From Janthinobacterium lividum (GTDB lineage: Bacteria > Pseudomonadota > Gammaproteobacteria > Burkholderiales > Burkholderiaceae_D), in NCBI RefSeq assembly GCF_023509035.1, contig NZ_CP075583.1, positions 3,968,001 to 4,032,000 on the forward strand: a stretch of DNA of 64,000 bases, given 5' to 3'. The translations under genes and the position numbers were made by a program. The notes under the pieces are model-generated. The model saw only the letters and a program-made list of their open reading frames with translations, did not search any database and was not told the DNA's origin. This document shows, in pieces, positions 28,757-37,620 of this stretch (positions are counted from its first letter, which is position 1; each line of letters opens with the position of its first letter).

Positions 28757-29758
28757 ATGAGCACCTACCAACGCATCGTCCTCGCCTCGCGCCCTGCCTC
28801 CAATGAGGAAGTCCAGCCGGCACATTTTCGTCTGGAAACTAACGATATTCCCGCCATCACGGAGGGCCAGCTGCTGGTGCGCAACCAGTACCTGTCGCTC
28901 GACCCGTACATGCGCGGACGCATGAGCGCGAATAAAAGCTATGCGGCGCCGCAGGCGCTCGATGAGACCATGATAGGTGGCACGGTGGGCGTGGTGCTGG
29001 AATCGAAGCATCCGAAGTTCGCCGTGGGCGACACCGTCGTGGGGACTTTGGGCTGGACGGAAGTGGCTGTATCGGACGGCACCATGCTGCGCAAGGTCGA
29101 TACGACGCACATCCCTGCCTCGGCCTACCTGGGTTCCGTCGGCATGCCGGGCATGACGGCCTGGTATGGCTTGAACCAGATCATGGCGCCGAAAGCGGGC
29201 GAAACAGTGGTCGTGTCGGCGGCCAGCGGCGCTGTGGGCAGCGTGGTGGGGCAGTTGGCGAAATTGAAAGGTTGTCGCGTGGTCGGCATTGCCGGCGGCG
29301 CCGACAAGTGCGCGTACGTCGTCAAGGAACTGGGTTTCGATGCCTGCGTCGACTACAAGGCGGGCAATCTGGAAGCCGACTTGGCGGCGGCCACGCCGGA
29401 CGGCATCGACGCCATCTTTGAAAATGTGGGCGGCGTCGTCTTCGATGCGGCCCTGGCGCGCACCAACGCGTTTGGCCGCGTGGCCGTGTGCGGCTGGATC
29501 GCCGGCTACAACGGCGAACCGACGCCGCTCGACAATGCGCGCCTGATCCTTACCAACCGCCTCACCGTGCGCGGCTTCATCGTTTCGGAGCAGCCGGAAT
29601 TCTGGCCGCAAGGTCTGGCAGAACTGGGTACGTTGGTAGCGACGGGCAAGCTGAAATTCCGCGAATCCGTCGCCGACGGCCTGGCCAGCGCGCCGGAGGC
29701 CTTCATTGGCCTGCTGAAAGGGCGTAACTTCGGCAAGCAATTGGTGAAGCTGGGCTGA
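28757..29758 (+). CDS. NADP-dependent medium-chain oxidoreductase (CurA/leukotriene-reductase-like)
   Basis: A 333-aa zinc-free MDR reductase: VLASRPASNEEVQPAHFRLE at the start, SLDPYMRGRM, a TVVVSAASGAVGSVVGQLAK nucleotide site (AASGAVGS) and GKLKFRESVADGLASAPEAF. This branch includes E. coli CurA and reduces alpha,beta-unsaturated ketones. Monocistronic, with the upstream 120-bp repeat and a terminator-like hairpin downstream. Confidence 0.93.
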   Translation: MSTYQRIVLASRPASNEEVQPAHFRLETNDIPAITEGQLLVRNQYLSLDPYMRGRMSANKSYAAPQALDETMIGGTVGVVLESKHPKFAVGDTVVGTLGWTEVAVSDGTMLRKVDTTHIPASAYLGSVGMPGMTAWYGLNQIMAPKAGETVVVSAASGAVGSVVGQLAKLKGCRVVGIAGGADKCAYVVKELGFDACVDYKAGNLEADLAAATPDGIDAIFENVGGVVFDAALARTNAFGRVAVCGWIAGYNGEPTPLDNARLILTNRLTVRGFIVSEQPEFWPQGLAELGTLVATGKLKFRESVADGLASAPEAFIGLLKGRNFGKQLVKLG

Positions 29759-29774
29759 TCTTCCTTCCTCAAGG

Positions 29775-29806
29775 CGGGCCGTGCGACAATTGCGGCCCGT
29801 CTCTTT
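29775..29806 (+). terminator. Terminator-like hairpin after the CurA-like gene
   Basis: CGGGCCG (29775-29781) and CGGCCCG (29793-29799) pair, with TCTCTTT following. It sits only 14 bases before the next ATG, so it may also affect translation of the GNAT gene. Confidence 0.6.
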
Positions 29807-29819
29807 ATTACCGCATACC

Positions 29820-30245
29820 ATGACCAAGCACACCATCCGCCTCGGCGACTGGGCCACCCTGGGCCTTGACGCCACCGCCATCCGTTTTGAAGTTTTCGTC
29901 GATGAACAGAAAGTGCCGGCCGAAATCGAACTCGACGACATGGACGCCGTCTGCCTGCACGCCGTTGCCTATGACGACGCGGGCAACGCCATCGGCACGG
30001 GTCGGCTATTGCCAGACGGCCACATCGGCCGCATGGCCGTGCGCCAGCCGGGCAGGGGCACGGGCGTGGGCGGCGCCATTTTGACTTTGCTGATGGAGAA
30101 AGCCCGTGAACGGGGCGATGCAGCGGTGGTGCTGAACGCGCAAACCGTGGCCGCGCCATTCTATGCGCGCCACGGTTTCGTGCAGCAGGGGGAAGTGTTT
30201 GAAGAGGCGGGGATCGCGCATGTGGAAATGCGCTTGCAGTTTTAA
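29820..30245 (+). CDS. GNAT-family N-acetyltransferase
   Basis: A 141-aa acetyltransferase: RFEVFVDEQKVPAEIELDD at about residue 20, the acetyl-CoA loop RQPGRGTGVGGAILTLLMEK and APFYARHGFVQQGEVFEEAG. Similar to the ElaA/YjcF subgroup of stand-alone GNATs. Start ATG at 29820 rather than an upstream GTG at 29781, which falls inside a hairpin. Acceptor unknown. Confidence 0.87.
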   Translation: MTKHTIRLGDWATLGLDATAIRFEVFVDEQKVPAEIELDDMDAVCLHAVAYDDAGNAIGTGRLLPDGHIGRMAVRQPGRGTGVGGAILTLLMEKARERGDAAVVLNAQTVAAPFYARHGFVQQGEVFEEAGIAHVEMRLQF

Positions 30246-30250
30246 CTGCT

Positions 30251-30314
30251 GGGGTCAGACCCCAGCTAACGTTGGCGCAGAGCTTTGCGTTAGCGGTATT
30301 GAGGGTCTGACCCC
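30251..30314. repeat. GGGGTCAGACCCC hairpin repeat between convergent genes
   Basis: GGGGTCAGACCCC (30251-30263) and GGGTCTGACCCC (30303-30314) enclose GCTAACG (30265-30271) and CGTTAGC (30288-30294). Nested inverted repeats of this kind are common bacterial intergenic elements. The position between convergent stops fits a bidirectional terminator or 3'-end protector. Confidence 0.65.
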
Positions 30315-30319
30315 GGATT

Positions 30320-31330
30320 TCAATTCTGAGCGTGCGACTGGCGCCATTTATCCAGAATCACCGCCAGCACGATTACGACACCTTTCGCCACATACTGCCA
30401 GAAAGACGACAGTCCCAAAATCGTCAAGCCATTGTTCATCACGCCGATGATCAGGGCGCCGATGACGGTGCCCCAGACGGAGCCCACGCCACCCATCAGG
30501 CTGGTGCCGCCCAGCACGACGGCCGCGATGGCGTCCAGCTCATAGCCCGTGCCCCAGTTGCCGTTGGCCGCATACAGCCGGCTGGCCGACATGGCGCCGC
30601 CCAGGCCAGCGAACAGGCCGCTGATCGTGTAGACAAACATCAGTACGAGGCCGACTTTGATACCCGTCAAGCGCGCCGCCTGGATATTGCCGCCGACGGC
30701 GTAGATATGCAGACCCAGGGTGGTCTTGCGCAAAATAAACCACGTCAGCACGACGACGGCCGCCGCCAGCCAGATCAGCCAGGGCACGGCCAGGAAGCTG
30801 CCGTTGCCCATCCATTCGAAGCTCGGGATTTCCGTGTTCAGTACGCTGGTGCCGTCGGCCAGCAGATAGGCGGCGCCGCGCAGGGCCGTCATGGTGCCCA
30901 AAGTCACGACGAACGGGTTCAGGCCGACGAGGGCCACCAGCACGCCATTCAGCGCGCCCAGCAGCAGGCCGACGATGAGGAAGGTGGGAATCGAGAAGCC
31001 GGCAAACTGCGCCGACAGCGACATCAGCATGCCTGCCACGGCTGACACGGCCAGCACGGAACCGACGGACAAATCGATGCCGCTGGTCAAAATGACGAAG
31101 GTCATGCCCGACGCCAGCACGATATTGATCGATACCTGGCGGAAGATGTTCATGGTGTTGTTGCTGGTCATGAACGTGGACGTGCCGTCGGCCGAGAAAT
31201 ACACGGTCAGGCCATACATGGCCAGGTACAGCACGACCAGCACGGGCAGCATGCCCAGGCGGCGCATCAGGTTCGAGGCATTGAAGGGTTCGCCGGCGCG
31301 CGCGGCGCCGCTGGTGGTACTCGTTGTCAT
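30320..31330 (-). CDS. Sugar ABC transporter permease (RbsC-type)
   Basis: A 336-aa inner-membrane permease with about eight to ten helices, BPD_transp_2 family: SGIDLSVGSVLAVSAVAGM, GLNPFVVTLGTMTALRGAAYLLADG and GGTSLMGGVGSVWGTVIGAL are typical of RbsC/AraH/XylH. Start ATG at 31330 with AGGAG seven bases before; an upstream TTG is unlikely. Last gene of the lacI-xylB-tal-binding protein-ATPase-permease operon. Confidence 0.95.
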   Translation of the reverse strand: MTTSTTSGAARAGEPFNASNLMRRLGMLPVLVVLYLAMYGLTVYFSADGTSTFMTSNNTMNIFRQVSINIVLASGMTFVILTSGIDLSVGSVLAVSAVAGMLMSLSAQFAGFSIPTFLIVGLLLGALNGVLVALVGLNPFVVTLGTMTALRGAAYLLADGTSVLNTEIPSFEWMGNGSFLAVPWLIWLAAAVVVLTWFILRKTTLGLHIYAVGGNIQAARLTGIKVGLVLMFVYTISGLFAGLGGAMSASRLYAANGNWGTGYELDAIAAVVLGGTSLMGGVGSVWGTVIGALIIGVMNNGLTILGLSSFWQYVAKGVVIVLAVILDKWRQSHAQN

Positions 31331-31366
31331 GGTCAATCTCCTGAGTGATTATTCTAATGCGTATTC

Positions 31367-32866
31367 TTACGCCGCTTCCAGCTGGGTGGCGTAGGCAAGG
31401 ATGTTTTCCTGCGTGATATCGTCGCCCGTCACTTCGCCCGTCAGGCGTCCTTCGCACATCACCATCACGCGGTCGCAGATGCCGACCAGCTCGGCCAGTT
31501 CGCTGGAAATGCACAGCACGGCGGTGCCCGCATCCGCCAGCTGGTGGATGATCTTGTAAATTTCGCTCTTCGCGCCCACGTCCACGCCCCGCGTCGGTTC
31601 ATCGAGGATCAGCACTTTCGGCGCGATGGCCAACCAGCGCGCCAGCAACACTTTCTGCTGGTTGCCGCCGGAGAGTCCGCCGACGATGCCTTCCGGTCCC
31701 GACACTTTCACGTTGAGGTTGCTGATGGCCTCGCGCGTGAGCTGCGTCAGGGCGCCACGGTTGACCACGCCCGCCGTGGAATGCTTGGACAGGATATTCA
31801 TCGACATGTTTTCCATGGCCGACAGCTGCATGAACAAGCCCAGGCTCTTGCGGTCTTCCGGCAGGTAGCCGATGCCGTGGCGGATCGCCGCCAGCGGCCG
31901 CTGGATGTGCACTTCCTGGCCATCGAGCCACACTTGCCCCGATTGCTTCTTGTCGGCGCCAAAGATCAAACGCGCCAGTTCCGTGCGGCCCGCGCCGACG
32001 AGGCCAGCCAGGCCCGTCACTTCGCCCGCATGCAGGGCGAACGAGGCGGGCTTGACCTTGCCGCCGCCCACGCTTTCCACGCGCAAGCGCTCGGCGCCCC
32101 GCGTGGTGCGCCGCTGGTGCGCATAAAAGTCGTCGGCGGGGCGGCCCACCATCATTTGCACGACTTTCTTTTGATCCAGTTCGTCCTTGCCCAGTTCGCC
32201 CACATAGGCGCCGTCGCGCAGCACCGTGATGCGGCGCGCCAGGCGTTCCACCTCGGCCATGCGGTGGCTGATGTACAGCACGGCCAGGCCCTTGTCGCGC
32301 TGTTCTTCGATGATGCGGAACAATTGTTCGGTTTCCCGGTCGGACAGGGCGGCAGTGGGCTCGTCCATGATCAGGATGCGGCTTTCATGCACGAGGGCGC
32401 GGGCGATTTCCACCTGCTGCTGCTCGGCGATCGACAAGGTCGAGACCATGGTGTCGGCGTCGAAACGGGAACCGAGGTCGGCCAGGATGGCGTTCGTGCG
32501 TGCACGCATTTCGCCGCCCTTGACGGTCCAGAACGGTCCTTGCGGCTCGCTGCCCATGAAGACGTTTTGCGCCACCGTCATGTTCTTGGCCACGCTCAGT
32601 TCCTGGTAAATCAGGTTGATGCCCAGCGCGCGTGCCTCGCCCGGGTTGCGGATACGAATCGGTTTACCGTCGAGGATGATTTCGCCCGCGTCCGGTGTGT
32701 ACACACCCGACAGGATTTTCATCAGGGTGCTCTTGCCGGCGCCGTTTTCGCCCATCACGGCATGGATTTCGCCGCTGCGCACCGTCAGGTGCACGCCGCG
32801 CAGCGCGCGCGTGGCGCCAAAGCGCTTCTCGATGCCGCGCATTTCAAAAATAATATCGTCGCTCAT
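31367..32866 (-). CDS. Sugar ABC transporter ATP-binding protein (RbsA/XylG-type)
   Basis: A 499-aa tandem ATPase. First half: GENGAGKSTLMKILSG Walker A and DEPTAALSD Walker B. Second half: LVGAGRTELARLIFGADKKQ, a degenerate Walker A as usual in this family, with LSGGNQQKVLLARWLA signature and LDEPTRGVDVGAKSE. It energises import by the adjacent permease and binding protein. AAGGAAGG precedes the ATG at 32866. Confidence 0.96.
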   Translation of the reverse strand: MSDDIIFEMRGIEKRFGATRALRGVHLTVRSGEIHAVMGENGAGKSTLMKILSGVYTPDAGEIILDGKPIRIRNPGEARALGINLIYQELSVAKNMTVAQNVFMGSEPQGPFWTVKGGEMRARTNAILADLGSRFDADTMVSTLSIAEQQQVEIARALVHESRILIMDEPTAALSDRETEQLFRIIEEQRDKGLAVLYISHRMAEVERLARRITVLRDGAYVGELGKDELDQKKVVQMMVGRPADDFYAHQRRTTRGAERLRVESVGGGKVKPASFALHAGEVTGLAGLVGAGRTELARLIFGADKKQSGQVWLDGQEVHIQRPLAAIRHGIGYLPEDRKSLGLFMQLSAMENMSMNILSKHSTAGVVNRGALTQLTREAISNLNVKVSGPEGIVGGLSGGNQQKVLLARWLAIAPKVLILDEPTRGVDVGAKSEIYKIIHQLADAGTAVLCISSELAELVGICDRVMVMCEGRLTGEVTGDDITQENILAYATQLEAA

Positions 32867-32891
32867 GACTGTCCTTCCTTGCTTGTGAAAC

Positions 32892-32923
32892 TGGCGCCGC
32901 CTGCCAACTGGCCGGCGGCGCCA
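32892..32923 (-). promoter_or_regulatory. Hairpin between binding-protein and ATPase genes
   Basis: TGGCGCCGCC and GGCGGCGCCA pair around a 12-base loop in the intercistronic gap, without a U tract. Such structures commonly stabilise upstream mRNA, giving more binding protein than membrane parts. Confidence 0.55.
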
Positions 32924-32943
32924 CGTGGTTCAGGTCAGGCAGA

Positions 32944-33879
32944 TCAGTTCTTTACCCAGCCCGTGTAGGTAGCGACGTTTTCCTTGGTGATGGCCGGGGT
33001 CGGCAACAGCACCATGGTCTGTTTCGGCGTGCGGCCGTTCATGATGTCGTAGCCCATCTGCACGGCGTCGGTGGCCATGCGGTACGGGTTTTGCGCCGAG
33101 GTGGCGGCAAACAGGCCGGCCTTGTTTTTCAGGGCGTTCTGGCCATCGGGCGCGCCATCGACTGCCGTGATCAGTTTCACGTCCGTGCGCTTCGATTGCT
33201 TGATCGCCAGTTCGGCGCCGATGCCCGTCGGATCATTGATGGCGAATACGCCGTCGATCTTCGGATGGGCCGTCAGCAAGTTCGACATCACGGTCATGCC
33301 GCCGTCACGGCTGCCGCCCGCGTTCTGGTTGTCGGACAGGATCTTGATATCCTTGAACGCGGCCAGGGTTTTCTTGCAGCCATTGACGCGGTCGATCACG
33401 GACGTGACCGGCGGGCCGTTCAGGATCACCACATTGCCCTTGCCGCCGATTTGCTTGGCCAGGTAGGCGCACGAAACGTCGCCAGCCATGGTGTTGTCGG
33501 ACATGACGGTCGCCGAGGCGCCCACGGCGCCCACGTCGACAGCGATCACGACCACCCCCGCATTGCGCGCTTTCTTGATGGCAGGCGCGATGCCCTTGGA
33601 ATCGACGGCGTTCAGGATGATGATATCGGTTTTATTGGCGATGAAGTTCTCGATCTGGTCCACCTGGGTGTTCAGGTCATACTTGCTGGAAACGGTGGTG
33701 ACTTTCACGCCAGGGCCGCCCAGCTTTTTCGCGCTTTCTTCCGCGCCGCGGCCAATGGCCACGAAGAACGGGTTGGCCAGGTCGCCCACGCTGACGCCGA
33801 TGGATTTCAGCGGTTTGTCAGCGGCGAAAGCGCCGCAGGCGACGGACAGCAGCAGGGAGGCGGTAATGACTTTTTTCAT
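32944..33879 (-). CDS. Periplasmic sugar-binding protein (RbsB-type)
   Basis: A 311-aa periplasmic binding protein, family 1: signal KKVITASLLLSVACGAFA, then VSVGDLANPFFVAIGRGAEE, NAVDSKGIAPAIKKARNAGV and AINDPTGIGAELAIKQ. The ATG at 33879 (GGAG six bases upstream) is chosen over a TTG twelve bases earlier. The ligand is probably a pentose or pentulose, given the kinase in the same operon. Confidence 0.94.
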   Translation of the reverse strand: MKKVITASLLLSVACGAFAADKPLKSIGVSVGDLANPFFVAIGRGAEESAKKLGGPGVKVTTVSSKYDLNTQVDQIENFIANKTDIIILNAVDSKGIAPAIKKARNAGVVVIAVDVGAVGASATVMSDNTMAGDVSCAYLAKQIGGKGNVVILNGPPVTSVIDRVNGCKKTLAAFKDIKILSDNQNAGGSRDGGMTVMSNLLTAHPKIDGVFAINDPTGIGAELAIKQSKRTDVKLITAVDGAPDGQNALKNKAGLFAATSAQNPYRMATDAVQMGYDIMNGRTPKQTMVLLPTPAITKENVATYTGWVKN

Positions 33880-33933
33880 GAGGATCTCCAAGGGTTTTTA
33901 TTGTGAAAAACAAACGGTGCTACGGGTAAAAAC

Positions 33934-34884
33934 TTAGTGACTACGTAATTTCTCGATCATGGCGTCCAGCTTGCCCGCATCGACGGCAAAGCCGCGGATG
34001 CCTTCGGCCAGCTTTTCGGTGGCCATCGCATCGTCGTTCAGGGCGTAGCGGAAGGCCGCCTCGTCATATGTGATGGCCGGCTGCGCCGCGCCCAAATCGC
34101 CGCCCAGGGCGCGCTCGAACGGCGCATCGGCCGCTTCCAGCTTGGCCAGCAGGTCCGGGCTGATGGTCAGCAAGTCGCAGCCGGACAGGGCCGTGATCTG
34201 CCCCACGTTGCGGAAGCTGGCGCCCATCACTTGGGTGGCGATGCCGTGTTGTTTGTAGTAATTGAAGATGCGCGTAACCGACTGTACACCTGGATCGTTG
34301 GACAGGCTGCGCGCCGCTTCGTCCCATGCCGCGCCCAGCGACTTCTTGTGCCAGTCGTAGATGCGGCCCACGAACGGCGAAATCAGGCGTACTTTCGCAT
34401 CGGCGCAGGCGACGGCCTGGCAAAATGCAAACAGCAGGGTCAAGTTACAAAAGATGCCATCTTTTTCCAGTTCGCGCGCTGCCTGGATGCCTTCCCAGGT
34501 GGCGGCGACCTTGATCAGCACGCGCTCGCGGCTGACGCCAGCTTGCTCGTACAGGGCGATCAGGCGGCGTCCGCGGGCGACGGTGGCGTCGCGGTCAAAG
34601 CTCAAACGGGCATCGACTTCCGTCGACACGCGGCCCGGCACGACCTTCAAAATTTCCAGGCCGAAGCGCACCAGCACCTGGTCGACGATATCGTCCAGCG
34701 CAGCGTTCTTGTGCGCGGCGACGGTGCTTTCCAGCAAGGGCGCGTAATCGGGCTGCAGCACGGCCTTCAAAATCAGCGACGGATTGGTGGTGGCGTCTTG
34801 CGGCGCGAAACGGGCCAGTTGCAAGAAGTCGCCCGTGTCGGCGACGACGGTGCTGTGTTGTTTCAATTGTTGCAGCTGATTCAT
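33934..34884 (-). CDS. tal: Transaldolase
   Basis: A 316-aa transaldolase of the TalB class: Schiff-base Lys in [19 protein letters not shown], with [18 protein letters not shown] and [15 protein letters not shown]. The Phe after LL (LLF), which blocks fructose-6-phosphate aldolase activity in TalB, is kept, so ordinary transaldolase activity is expected. The start lies two bases after the xylB stop. Together with XylB it channels xylulose-5-phosphate into the non-oxidative pentose phosphate pathway. Confidence 0.97.
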   Translation of the reverse strand: MNQLQQLKQHSTVVADTGDFLQLARFAPQDATTNPSLILKAVLQPDYAPLLESTVAAHKNAALDDIVDQVLVRFGLEILKVVPGRVSTEVDARLSFDRDATVARGRRLIALYEQAGVSRERVLIKVAATWEGIQAARELEKDGIFCNLTLLFAFCQAVACADAKVRLISPFVGRIYDWHKKSLGAAWDEAARSLSNDPGVQSVTRIFNYYKQHGIATQVMGASFRNVGQITALSGCDLLTISPDLLAKLEAADAPFERALGGDLGAAQPAITYDEAAFRYALNDDAMATEKLAEGIRGFAVDAGKLDAMIEKLRSH

Positions 34885-34886
34885 TA

Positions 34887-36383
34887 CTATTCCTTATCAC
34901 TAAGTTGGTGCAAGGCTTGCACGGCGGGAAACAGGCTACGGTAGCGACCGTAACGGATGCTCAAGGCTGCGCTGTGCGCGGCATCGGGCAGGAAAGTGTT
35001 CTTGATGGGCAAGCCCTGCGTGAGCAGGATGGTGTCGCCGATGGCGGCAAAGCCCAGCTTGGCAGCGCCCAGGCTGGCCGACAGTTCGCTGTTGTGCAGG
35101 GTGCGCATTTCGCGTCCCAGCACATTGGCCAGCAATTGCGCCCAGTACTGGCTGCGCGCGCCGCCGCCCACCAGCATGCAGTGGGGCACCACTGCACCGG
35201 TCGAGGTGACGGCCGCCATGGCGTCGCGCAAGGCAAAGGCCACGCCTTCGAGCACGGCATAGCCGAGCTGCGCCGGCGTGCTGTCGTGGCCCAATTGCAA
35301 AAAGGCGCCGAGTACTTGCGGATCGTTATGCGGCGTGCGCTCGCCCGACAGGTAGGGCAGGAACAGGGGCGCGGATGGTGCGATGGGGGCATCGAGCGGC
35401 AAGCCCGCTTCCACCAGCGCCAGCAAGGCTGCCTCGTCGGGCTGGCCCAGCACGCTCGTGGCCCAGCGTAAGCAGCTGGCGCCCGACAGGATCGCGCCCA
35501 TGGCATACCAGCGCCCGGGCAGGGCGTGACAAAAGCTGTGCACGCCGCCAGCCGGATTGCCTAGCGGTGCTTCGGTGACGGAAACGATGGCGGCGCTGGT
35601 GCCCAGTGAGATAAAACTGTCGCCGCCGTTGACGGCGCCGATGCCCACGGCCGAGACTGGATTGTCGCCGCCGCCACCCGCAACCACCACGTCCGCCGGC
35701 AAACCCAGTTTATCCGCGATGGCGGCCAGCACGGTGCCCGTGGCGGCATCGCCTTCGGCCAGCGCCGGCATTTGTTCCTGCCTCAAGCCGCAGGCGGCCA
35801 GCATGGGGACGTACCAGGTGCGCTTAGCCTCGTCCAGCCACAGGGTGCCGGCCGCGTCGGACATGTCCGTGAGTTTGATCCCTGTCAAGCGCAGGCGCAG
35901 ATAGTCTTTCGGCGACAGCAGGCAGGCGATGGCGGCGAAAGCGTCAGGCTCATGCGTTTGCAGCCACAGCAGTTTCGGCGCCGTTAATCCCGCCATGGGC
36001 AGGCTGCCCGTCACGTCCGCATACGCGGGATAGTCGCGCGCCAGGGTGGCCGCTTCGGCTTCGGCGCGCGCATCGTTCCACAGGATGGCGGGACGGATCA
36101 CGCTATCGTTGGCGTCGAGCAGCACGGCGCCATGCATCTGGCCCGACAGGCCGATGCAGGCGATCTGCGCATAGTCCTGCGGCCAGCCGGCGCGCAGCTG
36201 GCCCAGCGCGTTGACGCAGGCGGCCCACCAGTCTTGCGGCGCTTGTTCGGACCAGCCCGGCTGCGGGCGGCTGACGTCCAGGCGCACGGAAGCCTGGCCG
36301 CGCACATGGCCCCCGCTGTCCATCAGCACGGTTTTCAGTTCGGAGGTACCGAGATCGATACCGAGGGAAATTGCTGGATGCAT
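34887..36383 (-). CDS. xylB: Xylulokinase
   Basis: A 498-aa FGGY-family kinase: ATP + D-xylulose gives xylulose-5-phosphate. [15 protein letters not shown] phosphate motif; [20 protein letters not shown] and [13 protein letters not shown] match Xyl[17 protein letters not shown] and [13 protein letters not shown] are further signatures. It is the first catabolic gene after lacI (19-base gap). No xylose isomerase or pentitol dehydrogenase is in the operon. Confidence 0.95.
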   Translation of the reverse strand: MHPAISLGIDLGTSELKTVLMDSGGHVRGQASVRLDVSRPQPGWSEQAPQDWWAACVNALGQLRAGWPQDYAQIACIGLSGQMHGAVLLDANDSVIRPAILWNDARAEAEAATLARDYPAYADVTGSLPMAGLTAPKLLWLQTHEPDAFAAIACLLSPKDYLRLRLTGIKLTDMSDAAGTLWLDEAKRTWYVPMLAACGLRQEQMPALAEGDAATGTVLAAIADKLGLPADVVVAGGGGDNPVSAVGIGAVNGGDSFISLGTSAAIVSVTEAPLGNPAGGVHSFCHALPGRWYAMGAILSGASCLRWATSVLGQPDEAALLALVEAGLPLDAPIAPSAPLFLPYLSGERTPHNDPQVLGAFLQLGHDSTPAQLGYAVLEGVAFALRDAMAAVTSTGAVVPHCMLVGGGARSQYWAQLLANVLGREMRTLHNSELSASLGAAKLGFAAIGDTILLTQGLPIKNTFLPDAAHSAALSIRYGRYRSLFPAVQALHQLSDKE

Positions 36384-36402
36384 ATTGTTTTACAGTAAAA
36401 GG

Positions 36403-37410
36403 TCAGGGACAGCCGCAGGAGTTGCGTACGCGCAGGGTCGGCGACAAGCGCTGCACATGCTGGGCGCGGCCCGGATTGGCGATGCGGTCGATCAGGAGGT
36501 CGACAGCCATGGCGCCCAGCTCTTCGAGCGGCTGCGCCATCACGGTCAGGCGCGGGCTGAAGTAATCGGCCCAGTCGAAATCATCGAAGCCGGCCAGGGC
36601 TACGCCTTGCGGTACCGCAATGTGGGCGTCACGCAAGGCATGCATGGTGCCGATGGTCATCAGGTTATTGCCGGCAACGATGGCCGTGGGACGCTGTGCG
36701 GCGGGCAGGGCCAGCAATTCGCGCGTGGCCGCGCCGCTGCGTTCCAGGTTGGAGTCGCCCGAACGCAGCAGGTCCGCATCGAAGGCGATATTGGCGCGCT
36801 GTAAGGCCAGGCGGTAGCCTGCGATACGCTCGTCCGTCGTGGACAGGCCGGGCGCGCCCGCGATGAAACCGATGCGGCGGTGGCCGTGGGCCGCGATCAG
36901 ATGGCTGACCAGCTGGGCCGTCGCTTCGATGTTTTCCACGCCCACCTGATCGAACGGTTGTGGCGACATGCGGTCGACCAGCACGGACGCGATCTTGTTG
37001 CTGCTCAAATAGTCGAGGGCGCGGTTGTGGGGATCGCCGGACGGCGCCAGCACGATGCCGTCGACCCGCCGCTGGTGCAAGTTCTGCACCACTTTCAATT
37101 CCTGCTCGGGATCATCATGCGTATCGGAAAACAGCATCATTAAGCCATGGCGCGTGCAGGCCGCCTCGACGGCGCGTACGGTTTCGCTGAAGTAATGATT
37201 GGTGAAAGCGGAAATGGCCACGCCGATGGTGCCCGACGAGGACCCGGCCAGGGCGCGGGCCAGCATGTTCGGCACATAGCCGATCTGCTGCATGGCCGCG
37301 TTGACTGCGGCGATGGTTTTCGGGCTGACCTTGCGGGTGCCGTTGAGTACGTGGGAAACGGTCGACAGCGATACGTCCGCCGCCCGCGCTACATCTTCCA
37401 TGGTGGCCAT
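36403..37410 (-). CDS. LacI-family repressor of the pentose operon
   Basis: A 335-aa regulator: HTH MEDVARAADVSLSTVSHVLN with TRKVSPKTIAAVNAAMQQIG and the hinge helix LARALAG, then a periplasmic-binding-protein-like sensor (GTIGVAISAFTNHYFSE; GIVLAPSGDPHNRALDY). First gene of the operon, so likely autoregulated. AGGAG before the ATG. A palindrome about 90 bases upstream is a candidate operator. Effector likely a pentulose or its phosphate. Confidence 0.95.
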   Translation of the reverse strand: MATMEDVARAADVSLSTVSHVLNGTRKVSPKTIAAVNAAMQQIGYVPNMLARALAGSSSGTIGVAISAFTNHYFSETVRAVEAACTRHGLMMLFSDTHDDPEQELKVVQNLHQRRVDGIVLAPSGDPHNRALDYLSSNKIASVLVDRMSPQPFDQVGVENIEATAQLVSHLIAAHGHRRIGFIAGAPGLSTTDERIAGYRLALQRANIAFDADLLRSGDSNLERSGAATRELLALPAAQRPTAIVAGNNLMTIGTMHALRDAHIAVPQGVALAGFDDFDWADYFSPRLTVMAQPLEELGAMAVDLLIDRIANPGRAQHVQRLSPTLRVRNSCGCP

Positions 37411-37490
37411 GGTGTCTCCTGAGGTTTTTTTTATTATTGTGTGCTGCGATTGGGTACGGCTGTGTCGCCGCGTTTGAATCTATCGTAAAC

Positions 37491-37522
37491 AAAAGAAAGC
37501 GCTTGCGCAAGCGCTTTCTTTT
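37491..37522. promoter_or_regulatory. Long perfect palindrome: LacI operator or terminator
   Basis: The 24-bp core from 37495 to 37518 (GAAAGCGCTTGC then its complement) is a perfect palindrome with A/T runs on both sides. AAGCGCTT half-sites resemble LacI-family operators, and the site is about 90 bases upstream of the lacI start. Equally, on the minus strand it ends in TTTCTTTTGTTT and could terminate the upstream NRDE gene. Confidence 0.6.
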
Positions 37523-37620
37523 TTTTGCGCGAACGATATTTTGCCAAGACAAGGAAGCTGCGCAGGAGCGAAGGGATGCGGAAAACAGGGCGGAGCCGGA
37601 CGGTGCCGGCCCCGCAAGAA

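Noticed and set aside
33934..34884. Transaldolase as a fructose-6-phosphate aldolase variant
   Set aside because: The Phe that separates TalB from aldolase-type mutants is present (LLF), so normal transaldolase is expected.
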